Shown here in pieces: positions 23,302 through 24,502 of a stretch of DNA of 24,502 bases. Position 1 is the stretch's first letter. Every line of letters begins with the position of its first letter. The notes beneath the pieces were generated by a model, which saw nothing but the letters and a program-made list of their open reading frames with translations, had not been told where the DNA came from and made no database searches. A program made the translations under genes and the position numbers. This DNA comes from Phoenicibacter sp963588595 (lineage in GTDB: Bacteria > Actinomycetota > Coriobacteriia > Coriobacteriales > Eggerthellaceae), in the NCBI GenBank assembly GCA_963588595.1, contig CAVAIA010000037.1, positions 1 through 24,502 of the forward strand, given 5' to 3'.

Positions 23302-24303
23302 TTACTTTGTTGGCAATGGATGAACTTCTTTAAACGGCCGCCAATTTTTATCTTTCCTTATTTTTTTACCATCCCTCATACCGCTCGTTAGCTTTCTAAA
23401 ACCTGTCGTCCCGCTCTTATTCACAAAAAGTCGTAAACACTCTTTTATGAAAGTTAAGAAGGTGCCAAATTGAAAAGATATGGGGTTATAGTCCCCATTT
23501 TCACGCAGGTAATGGGCCATATGACCTCGATTTCTCATTATGTGATAACGACTTAAGTCGCTCGTCGAATTGAGCTTTCTAACGCTTCCAATCTTTACAT
23601 TTGGAATCTCACGCGTCCTGCGCATAATGTACTCATTGACGATTCTCATCTTGGTTTTCTTTGAAGCTAGATAGCCATAAACTGTGTCATCCCAATATAT
23701 GAAAAAACGCGCGTCCGGAAGCCCAATTTGCTCAACCACATGTCTGCTTATAAGACCACCTTCAAAACACATCGTGTTCATCTCGCGCTCTTTTTCATCC
23801 TCAGCAAAAGCGCTAGGTGCAAAAGGATTCGGAATCCCCAACTTATTCATAAAATGATATTGCCAATAGAAAAAGGAGCCGTCCCAATTATATTTAAGAC
23901 CTTGATATACTCCCACAGTTTGATCAATCGTTTTGCCTTGATTTATTTCGTCCTCTGTCCTTTTCATCCACTCTCTCATCTTTTCAAGAGAATCGGGAAG
24001 CACGCAAACGTCATCATCCATAATCCAAAACCATTCATGACCTGCAAGAAAAGCCTCTTCCAACCCACGAGAAAAACCTCCTGCTCCTCCTGTGTTTTCT
24101 TCCATGGCAATGTAATGCTCCACTCCAAAATTATTCGCGATCTCTTCGGTTTTTGGATTGTTCTCGTTGTCGCATAAAAAAATGGCAGAGGGTTGAAGGG
24201 TCATCTCTCTTATGCTAGAGAGCAAGTCGCTCAAGAGATCACGCCTGTTATAAGTCGTAATAACTATCGCAACATCAGGTTTGTAAGTTTTATCACTAGC
24301 CAT
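23302..24303 (-). CDS. GlfT1-like family 2 glycosyltransferase
   Basis: A 333-residue GT-A glycosyltransferase. The N-terminus VAIVITTYNRRDLL (11-24) is the nucleotide-sugar fold. ENTGGAGGFSRGLEEA (69-84) and the metal-binding WIMDDDV (93-99) are typical of the galactofuranosyl/rhamnosyl-transferase group that includes mycobacterial GlfT1. FEGGLISR and FFIYWDD (200-206) mark the acceptor side; the Glu that often follows (DDxE) is not present here. No membrane segment is evident, so it is peripheral at most, acting on a cytoplasm-facing lipid-linked acceptor. It could help build the glycan exported by the ABC system at 4348-6971. It probably shares a transcript with murE. Donor sugar is unknown. 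Confidence 0.87.
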   Translation of the reverse strand: MASDKTYKPDVAIVITTYNRRDLLSDLLSSIREMTLQPSAIFLCDNENNPKTEEIANNFGVEHYIAMEENTGGAGGFSRGLEEAFLAGHEWFWIMDDDVCVLPDSLEKMREWMKRTEDEINQGKTIDQTVGVYQGLKYNWDGSFFYWQYHFMNKLGIPNPFAPSAFAEDEKEREMNTMCFEGGLISRHVVEQIGLPDARFFIYWDDTVYGYLASKKTKMRIVNEYIMRRTREIPNVKIGSVRKLNSTSDLSRYHIMRNRGHMAHYLRENGDYNPISFQFGTFLTFIKECLRLFVNKSGTTGFRKLTSGMRDGKKIRKDKNWRPFKEVHPLPTK

Positions 24304-24397
24304 TAAATTTTCGCCTTATCATTCATTATTTTATAATAATAGAGCTAAATGCGCCTCCTAGAAATAAATTCGCCTTCAAATTTACACTTGTTATTTT

Positions 24398-24406
24398 TGT
24401 TATAAT
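24398..24406 (+). promoter_or_regulatory. Extended -10 promoter for tRNA-Thr
   Basis: TGTTATAAT is a perfect extended -10 element ending 20 bases before the mature tRNA 5' end. No -35 box is convincing. It is divergent from the glycosyltransferase-murE unit. Confidence 0.6.
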
Positions 24407-24426
24407 AATCTGGTTGTTGAAGATAG

Positions 24427-24502
24427 GCCAACGTGGCTCAGTTGGTAGAGCAGCTCACTCGTAATGAGCAGGTCAGCGGTTCGAGTCCGCTCGTTGGCTC
24501 CA
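24427..24502 (+). tRNA. tRNA-Thr, anticodon CGT
   Basis: A complete 76-nt cloverleaf. The acceptor GCCAACG pairs with CGTTGGC and the CCA end is encoded as the last three bases of the window. The anticodon stem GCTCA/TGAGC holds the loop CTCGTAA, giving anticodon CGT (codon ACG). The T-arm is GCGG-TTCGAGT-CCGC. Confidence 0.97.

Overview
The window is a 24.5 kb stretch of a low-GC bacterial chromosome, dense in genes and nearly all housekeeping. A Gram-positive-type, monoderm cell is suggested by two lipoproteins with clear lipoboxes, a fused SecDF, a MurE with lysine-type (streptococcal-like) signatures, and a TagGH/RgpCD-type polysaccharide exporter. My best guess is a low-GC actinobacterium of the class Coriobacteriia (Atopobium-like). 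That is an inference from gene content and style; no rRNA or other marker here settles it.

Left end (1-630): tRNA-Val(GAC) and tRNA-Leu(GAG) lie on the minus strand downstream of secG. A 55-bp perfect direct repeat of the 3' part of tRNA-Val lies at the very start of the window and looks like an attachment-site scar. Next (740-6971) is a surface-polysaccharide block. rfbA-rfbD-rfbB-rfbC, the complete dTDP-L-rhamnose pathway, runs on the minus strand. A two-gene ABC exporter runs divergently on the plus strand from a shared control region of about 100 bp. The exporter ATPase carries a C-terminal half that reads as three diverged CWB2-like (cell-wall-binding repeat 2) units, an arrangement comparable to the glycan-recognising tail of Wzt. 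This is the most interesting object in the window.

Middle (6981-9560): a methionine importer operon, metN-metI-metQ, on the minus strand, with a terminator at its end and a palindrome over its probable -35 box. Its ATPase lacks the C-terminal NIL regulatory domain. Then comes a long minus-strand housekeeping series: ksgA-secDF, preceded by metG-tatD-flavoprotein, whose genes are tightly spaced or overlapping. Upstream of these are a PreP-like M16 protease and a membrane protein of unknown function.

Right part (20441-24502): an orphan amino-acid-type substrate-binding lipoprotein with a 257-nt structured leader, then murE and a GlfT1-like family 2 glycosyltransferase in one transcription unit. 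A divergent tRNA-Thr(CGT) ends exactly at the window edge. No CRISPR array, transposase, integrase or rRNA is visible. Several promoters share an extended -10 (TGnTATAAT) with a poor -35 box.
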